From Symsagittifera roscoffensis (lineage: Eukaryota > Xenacoelomorpha > Acoela > Convolutidae): 64,000 nt of DNA. The notes under the pieces are model-generated. The model searched no databases and had not been told where the DNA came from. It worked only from the letters and a program-made list of their open reading frames with translations. The stretch covers positions 31,831,710 to 31,895,709 of the forward strand of contig NC_087069.1 in NCBI RefSeq assembly GCF_963678635.1, given 5' to 3'. The position numbers and the translations under genes are program-made. Position 1 is the stretch's first letter. Each line of letters begins with the position of its first letter. Of the stretch, positions 10,231 through 20,994 are shown piece by piece.

Positions 10231-10640
10231 TAAATGCCTTTTGGACATGGCTGTTTGTAATCTTCAGCTTAAGTGCAACGACACATGATAAGTACAGATG
10301 GATGGATTGGCCTTGGGTGCATCCCTGGTTATTATTCTGGCAAACCTTTGGTTGAAAGACTTAGAAAATTTTGGCTATGGATATCCCTCAAAAGTTTGAT
10401 ATCCTAGAGAACATGATCGATAAATGCCCAAAATGCTATAGAAAAGTGGCTTTCAGAACCAAGGCTGTGCAATGCGAGGACTGTTTGAATTGGTATCATA
10501 AAAGTTGTGGTAGCATTTTGGATTGAGATTACAAAGGCATATCAGAAAAAATTGGTTCTGCAAATTGTGCAATTGAAGGCGTGAATGTGAGCTGCAATAA
10601 GTAGACAATTTTTCAAAGACTGTTAAAGGCGACCCGAGCG
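10231..10640 (+). pseudogene. PLE-B RT segment, array unit 2 (truncated)
   Basis: Repeats the B-motif and PHD-like finger segment of the RT and breaks off after GCGACCCGAGCG, joining directly to satellite. This deletion makes unit 2 about 1 kb shorter than its neighbours. Confidence 0.8.
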
Positions 10641-11454
10641 ACAACAACGAACTATAGCGTTGGGAATTTCAGATTTTAACAAACCATAATAATTTAAGTT
10701 TTATAAAAATTTTTGAAAATGTCGTATCTCGACAAATACAAAAAAACGAGCAGTCATACTTGGAGGCAAGATTCGCAATCTTTGAGAGTACTCTGACAGG
10801 ACCCAACTACAGGAATTTCAGATATTGCGGAAAAAAATACTATTTTTCTGAAAACGTTTTGAAAAAATCACAGAAAACGTCATATCTCAAAAACTATAAG
10901 GATTTGAACAGTATTTTTTGAAGGCAAGATTTGTAATTCCTTAGAGTATTCTGACAGCACCCATTTTCAAAGTTGCTAATTTCAGATTTCGAAAGATAAT
11001 AATTTAAGTTTTCTGAAAATTTTTGAAAAAATCACAAAAAACTTCATATCACAAAAACTACATGGATTTGAGCAGTCATTTTTGGCGGCAAGACTCGCAA
11101 TCCTTGATAGTACTCTGACAGTACCCAACTACAGGTTTGCGAATTTCAGATTTTTAAAAATCATAATAAAATAATTTTTCTGAAAATTTTTGAGAAAATC
11201 ACAAAAAACGTCATATCTCGAAAACTATATGGATTTGAGCAGTAATATTTGGAGGCAAGACTCGCAATTCTTGATAGTACTCTGACAATACCCAACTACA
11301 GGGTTGCGAATTTCAAATTTTTAAAAATATATATAATTTAAGTTTTCTGAAAATTTTCTAAAAAAATCACAAAAACGTTTTATCTCGAAAAATACAAGGC
11401 TTTGAGTAGTCATATATGATGGCTCAAAAATTCTCAAAAATCGTCTTATCTCGT
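10641..11454. repeat. Satellite block II
   Basis: Same ~165-bp monomers as block I, entering in the middle of the block relative to the other units. Confidence 0.85.
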
Positions 11455-12315
11455 TAAATGCCTTTTGGACATGGCTGTTTGTAATCTTCAGCTTAAGTGC
11501 AACGACACATGATAAGTACAGATGGATGGATTGGCCTTGGGTGCATCCCTGGTTATCATTCTGGCAAACCTTTGGTTGAAAGACTTAGAAAATTTTGGCT
11601 ATGGATATCCCTCAAAAGTTTGATATGCTAGAGAACATGATCAATAAATGCCCAAAATGCTATAGAAAAGTGGCTTTCAGAACCAAGGCTGTGCAATGCG
11701 AGGACTGTTTGAATTGGTATCATAAGAGTTGTGGTAGCATTTTGGATTGAGATTACAAAAGGCATATCAGAAAAAATTGTTTCTGCAACTTGTGCAATTG
11801 AAGGCGTGAATGTGAGCTGCGTTAAGTAGACAATTTTTCAAAGACTGTTAAAGGCGACCCGAGCGTCGTATTGCAAGCTGCCAACAAATTGCAGCTTACT
11901 TACAATTCACACTTGAAACACCAAACGAGAACGGTGACTTGGCTTTTTTCGATATTTATAAAAATTGTAGATGATAATAAGCAAGTTAAACATGGATGGT
12001 ACCAAGAACAACGGATACTGGCACGCTTTTAAACTTCCGAAGTTGTGAACCATTGGCGTAAAAGAGAAATATAATAAAGGGTACGCTGCACAGAATTTTT
12101 AGGAGCACATCTACATGGTAATTTTACCATGAACCAATAACGATCAGTAGACATCAATGGAAGGAAAATTAGTACTCAGAGGAGCGGTCATCCAAAGTTG
12201 AGTCGGAAACACTAAGCAAAACCCTTGGAGCAAAATTAATACCAACTAAGACAGAAACTCGGGCAAAAAACGACAAGCGAAACGAGAAACCCCCAACGCT
12301 CATGCTACAGTTTGA
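11455..12315 (+). pseudogene. PLE-B RT segment, array unit 3
   Basis: Copy of 7955-8814 that includes the finger Cys pairs and the damaged YVDD region. Premature stops are shared with unit 4, so amplification followed inactivation. Confidence 0.8.
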
Positions 12316-13724
12316 TGTAAATCAAAGTCAACTAGCTTTTAACGCACCTCCGGTGCTTCGAAATTTGTCGACAAATCATGAAAAACCGCATATATTGAAA
12401 ACAACATCTGCAAATTCTTAGTGTACTCTGACTGCACCAAATTACATGGTTGGTAATTTGGAACTTTATATTTTTTTAAATTCCCATTTTAAAAAGCGTC
12501 ATCTCGAAAACTTGATCGGCCTTTAGAAAAATTTGGAGGCCAGATTTACAACCACTGAGAGTCCCTGAGACACCCTACTATAGAGTTAGGAATTCAAAAT
12601 TTTGTAAACTTTTTTACACCTAAATTTCCCGAAAAAAAAACTGAAAAAAAAACGTCTTATCTCTGAAACTAAAAGGATTCGAGCATTCATATTAAGAGGC
12701 AAGATTTGAGACGCCAGGGTGACGTTGACAAAAAAAGTTGTATCTTCATCGAGTAGGTAGTTTCAAATTTTTTGAATTTCTTTGTAGATAAGTTCTTTGA
12801 GAAATTATGAAAAAATCAAAAAACGTCACAATTCGGAAATAAAAAGCATTTGAGCAGTCACATTTCGCAGTCACATGTCGCAAGATTTGAAACTCTTTAG
12901 AGTACCCTGACAACAACGAACTATAGCGTTGGGAATTTCAGATTTTAACAAACCATAATAATTTAAGTTTTATAAAAATTTTTGAAAAATGTCGTATCTC
13001 GACAAATACAAAAAAACGAGCAGTCATACTTGGAGGCAAGATTCGCAATCTTTGAGAGTACTCTGACAGGACCCAACTACAGGAATTTCAGATATTGCGG
13101 AAAAAAATACTATTTTTCTGAAAACGTTTTGAAAAAATCACAGAAAACGTCATATCTCAAAAACTATAAGGATTTGAACAGTATTTTTTGAAGGCAAGAT
13201 TTGTAATTTCTTAGAGTATTCTGACAGCACCCATTTTCAAAGTTGCTAATTTCAGATTTCGAAAGATAATAATTTAAGTTTTCTGAAAATTTTTGAAAAA
13301 ATCACAAAAAACTTCATATCTCGAAAACTACATGGATTTGAGCAGTCATTTTTGGCGGCAAGACTCGCAATCCTTGATAGTACTCTGACAGTACCCAACT
13401 ACAGGTTTGCGAATTTCAGATTTTTAAAAATCATAATAAAATAATTTTTCTGAAAATTTTTGAGAAAATCACAAAAAACGTCATATCTCGAAAACTATAT
13501 GGATTTGAGCAGTAATATTTGGAGGCAAGACTCGCAATTCTTGATAGTACTCTGACAATACCCAACTACAGGGTTGCGAATTTCAAATTTTTAAAAATAT
13601 ATATAATTTAAGTTTTCTGAAAATTTTCTAAAAAAATCACAAAAACGTTTTATCTCGAAAAATACAAGGCTTTGAGTAGTCATATATGATGGCTCAAAAA
13701 TTCTCAAAAATCGTCTTATCTCGT
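12316..13724. repeat. Satellite block III
   Basis: Same order of monomers as block I. The 69-codon open frame at 12982-13191 falls within monomers and is not a gene. Confidence 0.85.
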
Positions 13725-14580
13725 TAAATGCCTTTTGGACATGGCTGTTTGTAATCTTCAGCTTAAGTGCAACGACACATGATAAGTACAGATGGATGGA
13801 TTGGCCTTGGGTGCATCCCTGGTTATCATTCTGGCAAACCTTTGGTTGAAAGACTTAGAAAATTTTGGCTATGGATATCCCTCAAAAGTTTGATATCCTA
13901 GAGAACATGATCAATAAATGCCCAAAATGCTATAGAAAAGTGGCTTTCAGAACCAAGGCTGTGCAATGCGAGGACTGTTTGAATTGGTATCATAAGAGTT
14001 GTGGTAGCATTTTGGATTGAGATTACAAAAGGCATATCAGAAAAAATTGTTTCTGCAACTTGTGCAATTGAAGGCGTGAATGTGAGCTGCGTTAAGTAGA
14101 CAATTTTTCAAAGACTGTTAAAGGCGACCCGAGCGTCGTATTGCAAGCTGCCAACAAATTGCAGCTTACTTACAATTCACACTTGAAACACCAAACGAGA
14201 ACGGTGACTTGGCTTTTTTCGATATTTATAAAAATTGTAGATGATAATAAGCAAGTTAAACATGGATGGTACCAAGAACAACGGATACTGGCACGATTTT
14301 AAACTTCCGAAGTTGTGCACCATTGGCGTAAAAGAGAAATATAATAAAGGGTACGCTGCACAGAATTTTTAGGAGCACATCTACATGGTAATTTTACCAT
14401 GAACCAATAACGATCAGTAGACATCAATGGAAGGAAAATTAGTACTCAGAGGAGTGGTCATCCAAAGTTGAGTCGGAAACACTAAGCAAAACCCTTGGAG
14501 CAAAATTAATACCAACTAAGACAGAAACTCGGGCAAAAAACGACAAGCGAAACGAGAAACCCCCAACGCTCATGCTACAG
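13725..14580 (+). pseudogene. PLE-B RT segment, array unit 4
   Basis: Almost identical to unit 3, with only scattered substitutions, pointing to recent duplication. Confidence 0.8.
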
Positions 14581-15840
14581 TTTGATGTAAATCAAAGTCA
14601 ACTAGCTTTTAACGCACCTCCGGTGCTTCGACATTTGTCGACAAATCATGAAAAACCGCATATATTGAAAACAACATCTGCAAATTCTTAGTGTACTCTG
14701 ACTGCACCAAATTACATGGTTGGTAATTTGGAACTTTATATTTTTTTAAATTCCCATTTTAAAAAGCGTCATCTCGAAAACTTGATCGGCCTTTAGAAAA
14801 ATTTGGAGGCCAGATTTACAACCACTGAGAGTCCCTGAGACACCCTACTATAGAGTTAGGAATTCAAAATTTTGTGAACTTTTTTACACCTAAGTTTCCC
14901 GAAAAAAAACTGAAAAAAAACGTCTTATCTCTGAAACTAAAAGGATTCGAGCATTCATATTAAGAGGCAAGATTTGAGACGCCAGGGTGACGTTGACAAA
15001 AAAAGTTGTATCTTCATCGAGTAGGTAGTTTCAAATTTTTTGAATTTCTTTGTAGATAAGTTCTTTGAGAAATTATGAAAAAATCAAAAAACGTCACAAT
15101 TCGGAAATGAAAAGCATTTGAGCAGCCACAATTCGTAGTCACATGTGGCAAGATTTGAAACTCTTTAGAGTACCCTGACAACACCGAACTATAGCGTTGG
15201 GAATTTCAGATTTTAACAAACCATAATAATTTAAGTTTTCTAAAATTTTTTGAAAAAATCACAAAAAAACGTCGTATCTCAACAAATACAAAAAAACGAG
15301 CAGTCATACTTGGAGGCAAGATTCGCAATCTTTGAGAGTACTCTGACAGGACCCAACTACAGGAATTTCAGATTTTGCGGGAAAAAAATACTATTTTACT
15401 GAAAACGTTTTGAAAAAATCACAGAAAACGTCATATCTCAAAAACTATAAGGATTTGAACAGTCATTTTTGAGGGCAAGATTTGTAATTCCTTAGAGTAC
15501 TCTGACAGCACCCATTTTCAAAGTTGCTAATTTCAGATTTCGAAAAATAATAATTTAAGTTTTCTGAAAATTTTTGAAAAAATCACAAAAAACTTCATAT
15601 CTTGAAAACTACATGGATTTGAGCAGTCATTTTCGGCGGCAAGACTCGCAATCCTTGATAGTACTCTGACAATACCCAACTACAGGGTTGCGAATTTCAA
15701 ATTTTTAAAAATAATAATAATTTAAGTTTTCTGAAAATTTTCTAAAAAATCACAAAAACGTTTTATCTCGAAAACTACAAGGATTTGAGTAGTCATATAT
15801 GATGGCTCAAAAATTCTCAAAAATCGTCTTATCTCGTTAA
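14581..15840. repeat. Satellite block IV
   Basis: Last satellite block. After the final CGTCTTATCTCGTTAA the sequence passes through about 220 bp of unassigned DNA back into the PLE. Confidence 0.85.
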
Positions 15841-16064
15841 CTAAAATGATTCAGGCATTCAATATTGCAGGCCAAACTCGCAACCCCTAATTCGATTTTG
15901 GGCTGCTTCATTGAAACTTGGTTAAATAACCACTAAAACCAAATTGGAAAATCGAAAAAAAATTCTTAACCATTGGAATATACGATATAGCTTAAACATG
16001 CAAAAATAATACGTTGAAAAGCTAAAAAATGGCGAGATGATGAAGCCCGCATTTGAATATTTAA

Positions 16065-16465
16065 TAGATTGTTTGCAAACAGGGTGCGCATCATCAGCAA
16101 CGAACAAGTTTTGTTTAAGACCCAGAAATTGAAAACGGCTCTTCCCTCTCTTAAGTCGTCATTCTCTTGTGATCTGAAATCCAATGTGGTCTACAAATTG
16201 TCTTGTTGTGGATGTAATTCCACATATACTGGACAAACTGTTCGACATTTGGACATAAAGATTGAGGAACACGAGAAAGAGGACTCGCCTGTAGGCATTC
16301 ACATACGTCAGTGTGGGGAGGAAGCGACCACAGCACAGTTCAGTTAGTAGATAAAAGAGCAATGAAAATCCTAACATTGGACGCTCTGCATACTAGGCAA
16401 AGGAGGCAGGGTTCAACACGCGGGATGAGTTCAGGAGTAGGTAGCTGACACTTGGATTTTAGTCC
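16065..16465 (+). pseudogene. PLE-B GIY-YIG endonuclease, copy 1
   Basis: The frame 16069-16347 contains VVYKLSCCGCNSTYTGQT, the GIY-YIG-type core with the Cys pair typical of PLE nucleases, followed by IEEHEKEDSPVGIHIRQCG with the His/Glu region. After an in-frame stop at 16345 the C-terminus is still readable as ILTLDALHTRQRRQG and TRDEFRSR, the usual PLE ending. In PLEs this nuclease lies C-terminal to the RT and cuts the target. Its separation from the RT by the satellite array means this copy cannot act as one protein. Confidence 0.85.
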
Positions 16466-17376
16466 AAAAAATTTTTTTGGCTTGTAATATCGAACGTGTC
16501 AATCGAAAAAATTTTGTAAGGAAACGCTAGAAAGGTTAAAAATCAGAAAAATTTATGGAAAAAATGATTACGAAACTCTTGTGTAATAATGTTTAAATTT
16601 GGTTGGTGGAAAGATTTTATTCTTTGTTTGAAACCACTTAATAGTCTTTTCATATGTTTTAACGTCTGTAAATAAGTTTATAACAAATTTAATAACCTGA
16701 CGATGAACATAGTTCCGCCGAAATTGTTCGAATTCACATTTTAACAATTTTTATTCTTGAAAGTATCATAAGAACCGAGGTGTCAAACATATCATTATTT
16801 CAAGTCCGTTTAATGGGAATGTTACCGTGCCCTAAAAGCTCTCGTAATTTATCAAGAGCTAAACGAAGTCACATGACTGGTTCATGACACATGACAAAAC
16901 CACATGATAAGTACATGATAATTTAGTTGACGATAACATTTAATTGTCATGTGATTTAGCAAGCCTCATTTAGCAAAGCACTGAATAACAAATAAATTAT
17001 TGAGCCTTTTTTTCTAATAAAAGAACGATGTTTTCTCAGAAAGACATTTGGACCGTGATTGCACGTTGATAGTCAATTTTTCATGAAAATTTTGCAGATG
17101 CGTCTGGGAGAGAACGTTTTCTCAACATCAACGCTTACAGGCTTGAAGTTTGGAAGCCGGGAAACGAGTCGAACACATTTCGAGAGGACTCAGACTTCCA
17201 CTGACTATATGAAATTCTACTGGTAGAGACAGAACCATGTTCATCACTTGGCTGTTTGTGATGGATAGGATATGTTAATACTCGCTTTGCGTTTTTGTAA
17301 AATTCTCCTCTATGTGATAGAGTTCAATTGGTTTCCGTCGTTCCATTTTCCCGTAACCGCTCGGATGGCGAATGTC
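16466..17376 (+). other. PLE-B 3' region
   Basis: This stretch matches 45786-46904 in reverse orientation down to a shared end at CGCTCGGATGG, so it is part of the element. It holds a hammerhead-like motif and no convincing gene. Confidence 0.75.
16695..16730 (+). ncRNA. Hammerhead-ribozyme-like motif in PLE-B 3' region
   Basis: CTGACGA (16697-16703) matches CUGANGA, a GAAC/GTTC helix with a 3-nt loop follows, and GAAA occurs at 16720-16723, separated by four extra bases from the helix. The copy at 46.6 kb lacks most of the extra bases. It lies about 230 bp after the GIY-YIG domain, where PLE hammerheads are known. Confidence 0.45.
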
Positions 17377-17439
17377 ATTGCACTCTCCGAAGTTGCGAGG
17401 TTGTTTAAGAAGCCTAAGCTATCAAGGGCTTATTTTGCT

Positions 17440-17745
17440 CAAACAATATATCTGAATATCGACTGAGGCTTCCTGCCGAGGTACAAAAACGTCAATTGTT
17501 CCCTCGGGTTTTAAAAATTTGGTAGTTTTTTGTCCATAATGTTCAACAGCGGTATCTTTAGCGCAACAAACTGATTCTTTGTTCGTCTTTGAGTTTCTCC
17601 TGAGGGCGAGTTGAGCCGTGAACCTGACGGCAGTTTTGAGATGCTTCCTTGACAGCTGATACATTTACTGACAACTGATACATACTGTCTTCATTTAACA
17701 GTAATCTCTTGGCAATCAAGTTTATGATGTGGCAAAAGTACTGCA
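17440..17745 (-). mobile_element. hAT-like transposase fragment
   Basis: Read on the minus strand it matches 33.03-33.06 and 34.69-34.9 kb. It contains TTTTGCCACATCATAAAC (CHIIN), then INLIAKRLLLNEDS, followed by LSRKHLKTAVRF and TAQLALRRNSKT. The hAT label rests on the CHIINLIAK block only. Frames are broken. Confidence 0.4.
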
Positions 17746-17960
17746 AGAACACCAATTCTGACGACTGTGATCACTTGGATCGAAAACACCCCGTTTTCCG
17801 GTACCCTGAACCTCAAAAAATCAAGTACAATGTAGTTTTTTAGACAAACTCTCAAAAATTTAACACGTTGTTGACAGTTGATAAATTTAACATATATGGA
17901 CGCATAATCACCGACTAATGTCTAAATGACTGACAATTAATCGGTCAGCATTAAATGCAT
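17746..17960 (-). pseudogene. PLE-D RT 5' boundary fragment
   Basis: Minus strand holds TTTTTTGAGGTTCAGGG and TACCGGAAAACGGGG, the same boundary as upstream of the two PLE-D RT copies (23.40 and 29.99 kb). It marks the left end of the mosaic array. Confidence 0.65.
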
Positions 17961-18094
17961 CGTCGTAACCATCATTTAAAAACACCGTCTCAATATCCAT
18001 ATTACAAGTACAAAATTATAACAACATCTAACGGAATTAACGTGGAGAAAACTCCTGGGAGCAGCGGGGCAGATGGGAATGTATCCAATCATCG

Positions 18095-18425
18095 GTAGTG
18101 GATCAGTTCATTGACAAGAAGCGTGTCGGGGTCGCTTTTGAACGTCTCAATAATAGCTGCAGCATTTCCCATTTGCACTGCTACTCCCAAACGTTGTCTT
18201 AGATATTCAGTTGCTCTCTTCTCTCCTGTGGCAAGAAATATCCATCTACCCAAGTCATTTACAAAGTCAAGAGTGCTAAGGCCGAGTCCACCTAATGTCT
18301 CTACTGCAACCGGCTGGAAGAAGTGTGTCTGTGATATGGCCGAGTAGTTACTGACTTTTCGAGACTCGGCAAGTTCAGCGACACATGGACCAGGAGTAGC
18401 TGCTTGGGTGGAGTATGAGGCGGCT
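18095..18425 (-). pseudogene. Family A C-terminus (nuclease end), copy in array unit 1
   Basis: Minus strand matches the C-terminal 100 residues of the long copy at 24.7 kb (RRIFLATGEKRATEYL) and runs further, through VAVQMGNAAAI, to a stop near 18095. It therefore shows the natural C-terminus of family A, which the 24.7-kb copy lacks. It breaks off at 18425 inside GGVYEA-type sequence, where PLE-D sequence begins. Confidence 0.75.
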
Positions 18426-18427
18426 GA

Positions 18428-18495
18428 TAGTTATCTGTGTTGCTTTGTGTCACGTGATGTTTTTTTCCCTCGTGGTCTGCAAAACAATGAGCATT
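18428..18495 (+). pseudogene. Small PLE-D intron fragment
   Basis: Reverse complement of 26509-26572 (TGTTTTGCAGACCACGAGG region). Inverted relative to the other PLE-D pieces; a rearrangement scrap. Confidence 0.6.
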
Positions 18496-18507
18496 ATCCA
18501 AAAAGAT

Positions 18508-19371
18508 ATTCCCGAGTCGAGATTTTTCACCTAATTTGAAGCAAGATTTGAGCGGTTTGAGCGGTTTTTTTAGACAATTACGCTCAAAATCTTGCTTCAA
18601 AATGAGCGGTTTGAGCGGTTTTTGAACGGTTTATCTAAAAAAAACGCTCAAAAACCGCGCAAGATTTGCACGGTTTTGAGCGGTTTATCTAAAAAAACCG
18701 CTCAAAAACCGCGCAAAATTTAATAATAAATAGTCGACTACGGAGGGATTCGAACCTCTCAACTTCTAATTCGAAGTCACACGCCTTATCCGTTAGCCCA
18801 TGCGGCCCTGAAAATAGTGTCGCGCAGCGAAGCCATTATAAATTACGCACCACAATGAATACTGAATACTCTGCATTCTAATTCATGCTTTTGAAATTCC
18901 TGTGACAGTGATACGTACCTCAGACCACAGGTATCCATAGTAATGTGCATCGTATCCGTCTATATAATCTTGGTCGCACCGTCTCCGCTTCGGTCTGCAA
19001 AGACGCGCCGTCTCCACCTCGGTCGCGAAAGTCTTGAAAGTGCACTTTTTGGTCGCGCTGGCCAAACGGTCGCGCCGTTGTCTTTGGAGTCATGCCGTTT
19101 CCGCCTAGGTCGCGAAATTCGCGCCTTAGTTTTTCGTTCGCGAAAGTATGGACATGAGTCTGGGACCTCGACCCGAGAAGACCGCTCAAAAACCGCTCAA
19201 ATGAGCGGTTTTTGAGCGGTTTTTTAAGCAAGATTTGAGTGGTTTGAGCGGTTTTTCCAAAAAAAAAACCGCCCAAACCGCCCAAACCGCTCAAACCGCC
19301 CAATTCTTGCTGGAAAACTGCTCAAACCGCTCAAATCTTGAGCGGTTTTTGAGCGGGATCTCGACCCGGGT
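18508..19371. mobile_element. Fold-back element with GAGCGGTTT repeats
   Basis: The ends are inverted: CCCGAGTCGAGAT at the left and ATCTCGACCCGGG at the right. Both flanks (18530-18720 and 19180-19350) are packed with GAGCGGTTT and AACCGCTC words that can fold on themselves. The core holds a tRNA-like sequence and a block rich in TCGCG words (18960-19170). No transposase frame is present, so it would be non-autonomous. Its position inside a family A/PLE-D chimera suggests insertion. I could not identify a clear target-site duplication. Confidence 0.55.
18735..18807 (-). tRNA. tRNA-Arg(TCG)-like sequence, probably a pseudogene or SINE head
   Basis: The 73-nt minus-strand sequence has the D-arm GGGCTAACGGATAAGGC, an anticodon loop CTTCGAA (anticodon TCG) and the T-loop GGTTCGAATCC. 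The acceptor stem pairs only in part (GGCCGCA with CGTAGTC, two mismatches) and the T-stem is also imperfect. It is likely a decayed tRNA or the tRNA-derived promoter (A and B boxes) of a short repeat, since it lies within the fold-back element. Confidence 0.5.
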
Positions 19372-19408
19372 TAGCTCGAGCTGGACGACTGGACACCTCG
19401 TAATATGA

Positions 19409-19735
19409 ATTTTAAATCTGGCCTTCAATCTGACAATAAATTTGTGGATGGACAGAAAGAAAAAAACGGCTAGAGGGTCCCCTTGTTCTCTTCGTGAACT
19501 CTCGGCGAAAGACAAGAAGCTTCCCTGTTCGTAGCAGAGTCTGTAGAACGGAAGAAGTTCCGGCATTTTTTCTGCAAGGAGTTCAGCGACATAGTCTCTT
19601 CTAACGGTGTTGAACGCATTGCTGAAGTCCAGCTTTAGCAGAGCATCGTTTTCGTTAGCGCTTTTGATGAACGCCCGAACAGCATCGACCGCAGCTTGCT
19701 TTGTGTCACAGCTCGAGTTTTTTGTTAACTAAATG
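19409..19735 (-). pseudogene. Family A RT fragment (motifs A and B), array unit 1
   Basis: Minus strand reads LLKLDFSNAFNTV, the motif A block, then MPELLPFYRLCYEQGSFLSF and FLSIHKFIVRLKARF after motif B. Most of the QQGDP motif has been deleted (REQGDPLA remains). It matches 26110-26450 and shares with it the junction to PLE-D, so the chimera was duplicated as a unit. Confidence 0.75.
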
Positions 19736-19739
19736 ATTT

Positions 19740-20640
19740 GTTTTTTTAAATCCAAATCAAGATTGGAGGTGGGAGTACAGCTGTGCTCATTGTTTTGCAG
19801 ACCACGAGGAAAAAAACATCACATGACACAAAGCAACACAGATAACACAACTCTAACTCACCATCTCCGTTGAAGCTTCCTCGTCAGTATGCCCAACATT
19901 TTTCTCGCCTCTGATCACCGGTCTTCTTTTCTCCGCCCTCCTTCTCGTTTGAGATTTTTTGTTCATGTTTGATCGAAGCTTCGAAAAAACAGCTGACAGG
20001 TTGTCTTGGTGTTCGAACACAATCCGCAAAGATTTTTAGCTCCAATTGGAGGCCTTGGTGCAGTGCCTGATACTCGTTGACCACCTCCATTCTTCCGTTC
20101 CTCTTTGAGATGAAACACCTTGTAATAGGAATGACAAGAATACCCGAGCTGATCAGCTGGTTCCGAATATCTGGTGACAATATTTGTCAGTGTCTTCAGG
20201 ATTTCTTTCAATTCCTTTGCAGTGCAAGCTCTGTAATTGTTTGTGCGATGGATGTTAATAAAATTATTGATGATGCCGTGCCACACCACCACTTGGCGTT
20301 TTGCTGCTAGAGGTGCCCTTCAGAGTAGGCTTGCGAGGTTTCTCTGTAGGTTCGTGGTATTCGAACTTAAGAAAAGTCAGTGAATAGCCAATGTTTTTGG
20401 TAGAATCGTTCTTTTTCCGGGTTGCTGAGTTGTTCCAGACCGTGGTAGAGGGAGCTAGCCGCTACAGTGTAAGCCATTTCATTTCTAACATAGTAAAATT
20501 TAAAAAGATTTTTCCACCTAAAAGATTTTGTCACTGAAAAAAGAAGAAAAAATTGAAATAAAGTTTCCTTGTAGGAGAAATTGTAATTGAGAATTGGCTC
20601 AACGCCGTAGGGTTTCAAAATTTTACATCTAAATTATTGA
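19740..20640 (-). pseudogene. PLE-D N-terminal exon, copy N1
   Basis: Minus strand starts near MAYTVAASSLYHGLEQLSNPE and passes through NNFINIHRTNNYRACTAKEL to an amphipathic, basic end (LVIPITRCFISKRNGR ... KISNEKEGGEKK). Frames change within it. All five copies of this module end in ACGGAGA-x-GTGAGT, a consensus splice donor, and the RT exon follows downstream in two cases. PLEs are known to retain introns. I take it as the 5' exon of PLE-D, function unknown. Confidence 0.55.
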
Positions 20641-20994
20641 GACTGCGTTAAAAATGTAAATTTAAACAAATATTTTTGCACAATTTTGCGCGAGTTCAGA
20701 TTTAAAAAATCTAAACTATCTGTACAAAATGATCAAAGATCATAAAAAAAGTCATACACATTTTTATTTCAAAATTTAAAAAGTTCAGCCAACCACAATT
20801 TCCCAAACTTCACTGAAATAATTTATTATCTTTTACGTAACAAGTTTATTCATTTAGTCACATGTTTTTGAGAGTTTTCATCTTTCTTATTGTCACCTTT
20901 TTTAAGTTCGTTTTGTCGCCTATTTCATGCTAAGTGGTAATTTCAATGGAAAATTTTTTTCAAAATTATTTGTTTTAGCTAGATTTTTATTCTG

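Larger units (their letters stand above)
7955..15840. repeat. PLE/satellite higher-order tandem array (unit about 2.27 kb)
   Basis: A unit made of a ~860-bp PLE-B RT segment followed by ~1.4 kb of satellite repeats four times. The segment starting AAATGCCTTTTGGACATGG recurs at about 7955, 10232, 11456 and 13726. Units three and four are nearly identical over 2270 bp. Unit two is shorter (about 1224 bp) because of an internal deletion. The array fills the gap between the RT and the GIY-YIG parts of one PLE. Satellite inside the PLE was apparently co-amplified with its flank by unequal exchange. Confidence 0.88.

Noticed and set aside
12982-13191. 69-codon frame
   Set aside because: Falls within satellite monomers and is not conserved between units.
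7955-15840. CRISPR-like array
   Set aside because: Repeats are long (~165 bp and 2.27 kb) and contiguous, with no spacer structure, in a eukaryotic genome.
18735-18807. Functional tRNA gene
   Set aside because: Acceptor and T stems contain mismatches, so it was kept only as a tRNA-like sequence.
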